From Sandaracinaceae bacterium (lineage in GTDB: Bacteria; Myxococcota_A; Polyangia; Polyangiales; Sandaracinaceae), in the NCBI GenBank assembly GCA_019637095.1, contig JAHBWG010000055.1, positions 1-64,000 on the forward strand: DNA of 64,000 nucleotides, in the 5' to 3' direction. Numbering within the stretch: the first letter of the stretch is position 1; each line of letters begins with the position of its first letter. Shown one piece after another: positions 61,900 through 64,000 of this stretch. The position numbers were made by a program, and so were the translations under genes. The notes under the pieces are model-generated. The model saw only the letters and a list, made by a program, of their open reading frames with translations. It was not told where the DNA came from and did not search any database.

Positions 61900-64000
61900 T
61901 CAGTCGCCCCGCAGGTGCCGCTCGAAGAACCCGATCACGCGCTCCTCGAGCCGCGTCATCACGAGCGGGTCGGGGACCATGTGCGTCAGGCCGCTGAGCG
62001 CGAGGAGCTCGCCCGGCCGGCCCGCGCGGAAGAGCGCGTTCTGGAGCTTGAGCGAGTGGCTGAAGTACACGTTGTCGTCCGCGGTGCCGTGCACGAGCAG
62101 GAGCGGCCGGTGGTCCTCGACGGGCGCGTCGACGGCGTACGTCAGGACGGAGCTGCGGCGGTACGCGCCCTCCTCGCCCTCGGGCTCGGGCAGGCCGAGG
62201 TAGCGCTCGGTGTAGTGCGTGTCGTAGTCCCGCCACTCGCTGACCGGCGCGCCCGCGACGCCCGCGCGGAAGAAGTCCGGGCGGCGCAGCACCGCCATCG
62301 CCGAGAAGTAGCCGCCGAAGCTCCAGCCCCAGATGCCCACGCGGGACAGATCGAGCTCGGGGTGCCGATCGCCGAGCTGCTCGAGCGCCTCGATCTGATC
62401 GTCGAGCGGCGCGGAGATGAAGTCCCCGTCGATCGCGCGCTCCCACTCGCGGCCGCGCCCCGGCGTCCCGCGCCCGTCGATCAGGACGACGACGAAGTTG
62501 TGATCCGCGTACCACTGATCGAGCAAGTAACGTTGCGGCGTGCGCGTGACCTGCCGCGAGTGCGGCCCGCCGTAGACGTGGAGGATCACCGGATAGCGGA
62601 GCGCCGGATCGAAGGCGCGCGGCCGCACGATCGCGGCGCGCCACTCGCGGCGCCCGATCACCTCGAACGAGAGGTTCGGCGCGAACGGCGGCGCCTCCGC
62701 CTCGCTCCCGAGCGCGCCGACCTCGGCGCCGTTGGCGCGCCGCACGACGCTCGCGTAGCGCCCCTCCTCGGTCTGCATCGTGTGCACCCAGAGGGTGCCG
62801 TCGTGCGCGACCACCGCCGCGTGCTCGCCGGGCGCGTCGGTGAGCCGCTCCGGCTCGCCCTCGCCGTCGAGGCGCACGCGGTAGACGTGGGCCTCGGCGG
62901 GCTCCTCGCTCGCGACGATCCACGCGAGCCCCGCCGCCTCGTCGACGTGCACGAGCGAGCGGTACTCGAGCTCGCCCGAGGTGAGCGCGCGCGCGCGCGT
63001 CCCGTCCGCGAGCCGCAGCTCGAGCGCGAAGCGCCCGTCGCGCTCCGTGCTCCAGAGCAGCTGCGTGCCGCCGCGGATCCAGCGCGGGACGCTCTGGTCG
63101 AGGTTGATCCACGCGTCATCCGTCTCGGCGAACAGCTCGCGCGTCGCGCCCGTCTCGACGCTCACCGTCCGCACCGAGAGCCGGTGCTGCTCGCGATCCT
63201 GCACGACGATCGTGAGCGGGCCCTCCGTCGGCCACGCGACGGTGGTCAGGTACGGGAAGCCGTCGCGATCCCAGTCGACCCAGCGCGTCTCGCCGCCCGC
63301 GATCGAGAGGAGCCCGAGGCGCACCGACGCGTTCACCCCGCCCGGCCGCGGGTACGGCCAGGCCGACGGCTCGCTCTCGGGGTGCATCGGGTCGAGGATG
63401 TGCATGCGCTCCATCCCCGCGTGATCCGTCTGCTGGTAGAGGATCGTGCGACCGTCGGGCGACCACCAGTAGCCGCGCATGCGATCCATCTCCTCTTGCG
63501 CGACGAACTCGGCGAGGCCGTTCGTCACCTCCGGGCCGGTCCGCGTGGTCAGCCGCGCCTCCGCGCCGGTGGCGACGTCGATCACGTAGAGGTCGCCGTC
63601 GCGCACGACGGCGAGGTGCGTCCCGGTCGGCGAGAAGCGCGGATCGATCGCGCCGCCCGCTTCGCTCTCGAGCTCGCGGATCGCGCTGGGCGAGCCGATC
63701 GCGGCGCGCTCGACGAGGAAGAGCCGGCCGGAGAGCGGCACCAGGAGATGGGCGCCGTCGCGGCTGACGACGAACGACGCGATCCCGCGCGCGGTCAGGC
63801 GCATGCGCTCGCGCCGCGCCGCCTCCTCCGCGCTGAGCGTCTCCTCGCCGGCGTCGCCGAGCAGCATCGCCGCGGTCAGGAGCTCGCGGTCCTCTCCGCT
63901 CGCCACGTCGAAGTAGTAGAGCTTGCTCTCGGCGGTGCGGCCGCCCGAGCGCAGGTAGAGCACACCGCTGCCGTCGCGGAGCGCCGTGATCGCGCGCGGG
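61900..64000 (-). CDS. S9-family prolyl oligopeptidase/dipeptidyl peptidase IV, 5' end outside window
   Basis: The open frame continues to the right edge, so at least 700 residues are present and the N-terminus is missing. A DPP-IV-type beta-propeller is followed by the alpha/beta-hydrolase catalytic domain. The nucleophile lies in GIWGWSFGGYFSA, the Asp in VHGTADDNVYF and the His in LTHMVPDP; HVYGGPHSRQV and LIDGRGTPGRG are conserved. A Glu-rich loop of the DPP-IV type (LAEFVAQEEMDRMRG) is present, so it should remove Xaa-Pro dipeptides. The two overlapping genes downstream are probably in its operon. Confidence 0.9.
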   Translation of the reverse strand, partial: PRAITALRDGSGVLYLRSGGRTAESKLYYFDVASGEDRELLTAAMLLGDAGEETLSAEEAARRERMRLTARGIASFVVSRDGAHLLVPLSGRLFLVERAAIGSPSAIRELESEAGGAIDPRFSPTGTHLAVVRDGDLYVIDVATGAEARLTTRTGPEVTNGLAEFVAQEEMDRMRGYWWSPDGRTILYQQTDHAGMERMHILDPMHPESEPSAWPYPRPGGVNASVRLGLLSIAGGETRWVDWDRDGFPYLTTVAWPTEGPLTIVVQDREQHRLSVRTVSVETGATRELFAETDDAWINLDQSVPRWIRGGTQLLWSTERDGRFALELRLADGTRARALTSGELEYRSLVHVDEAAGLAWIVASEEPAEAHVYRVRLDGEGEPERLTDAPGEHAAVVAHDGTLWVHTMQTEEGRYASVVRRANGAEVGALGSEAEAPPFAPNLSFEVIGRREWRAAIVRPRAFDPALRYPVILHVYGGPHSRQVTRTPQRYLLDQWYADHNFVVVLIDGRGTPGRGREWERAIDGDFISAPLDDQIEALEQLGDRHPELDLSRVGIWGWSFGGYFSAMAVLRRPDFFRAGVAGAPVSEWRDYDTHYTERYLGLPEPEGEEGAYRRSSVLTYAVDAPVEDHRPLLLVHGTADDNVYFSHSLKLQNALFRAGRPGELLALSGLTHMVPDPLVMTRLEERVIGFFERHLRGD

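Overview
The window is very GC-rich DNA in which almost every gene has G or C at the third codon position. Many exported proteins carry lipobox signal peptides, Asp/Gly-rich linkers after the cysteine, Cys-rich or thrombospondin-type-3 repeats, or a C-terminal MYXO-CTERM tail (Gly-Cys motif, one membrane helix, Arg cluster). Two-domain FHA proteins, a PASTA-less Ser/Thr kinase with a TPR tail, a PP2C phosphatase fused to a cyclic-nucleotide-binding domain and a T3SS-stator-like protein also occur. Together these point to a myxobacterium, most likely of the Polyangiales/Sandaracinaceae type. The window looks chromosomal. I see no phage, transposon or CRISPR array.

Layout. 276-8443 (mostly minus strand): small lipoprotein, ornithine aminotransferase (rocD), kelch-type lipoprotein, then a tightly overlapped set of zinc-phospholipase-like MYXO-CTERM protein, carbamate kinase, COG2403 GTPase and 16S rRNA methyltransferase RsmI. 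8488-12841: RpoH-like sigma factor with an extremely acidic N-terminus, Uma2-type protein, outer-membrane barrel, FecR-type lipoprotein. 12846-18978: PP2C-cNMP phosphatase divergent from a Cys-rich lipoprotein, MYXO-CTERM protein, SctL/FliH-like stator protein and a site-2-type M50 protease. 18986-27410 (minus): large membrane protein, Ser/Thr kinase, two small proteins, OmpA protein with Ca-binding repeats, double-FHA protein. 27571-37939 (plus): VWA lipoprotein, divergent AGCS-like membrane protein, MTA phosphorylase and PfkB kinase, lipoprotein, and a 1372-residue protein that appears to be an in-frame fusion of a MYXO-CTERM protein with a complete lipoprotein. 37989-46124: small helical protein, a lipoprotein with Cys-paired PDGGG repeats, tRNA-Leu(UAA), panD, amidohydrolase with a lamin-tail domain, PilZ protein, patatin. 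46243-57180: cold-shock protein with a long leader, Mpo1-like protein, a frameshifted pseudo-aspartyl-protease lipoprotein, J-domain protein, pdxH, DUF2203, a 1751-residue TPR protein and a MerR-like/TPR regulator. 57177-64000: phosphoesterase, CBS/CorC protein, radical SAM protein and the 3' part of an S9 peptidase that runs off the right edge.

How genes work together. Translational coupling by GTGA or ATGA overlaps is common and defines small operons: 8443-3953, 16800-18978, 23370-22382, 57611-56137, 60153-58340 and 64000-60254. The kinase, phosphatase and FHA genes could form a phospho-signalling set. Many start codons lie only 6-9 bases after a -10-like hexamer with no ribosome binding site, which suggests widespread leaderless transcripts. 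Genes with longer leaders (ompA-like, cspA, mtnP, the fusion protein) have recognisable promoters and, mostly, Shine-Dalgarno sequences. All functional calls are from motif reading only; no database search was possible.
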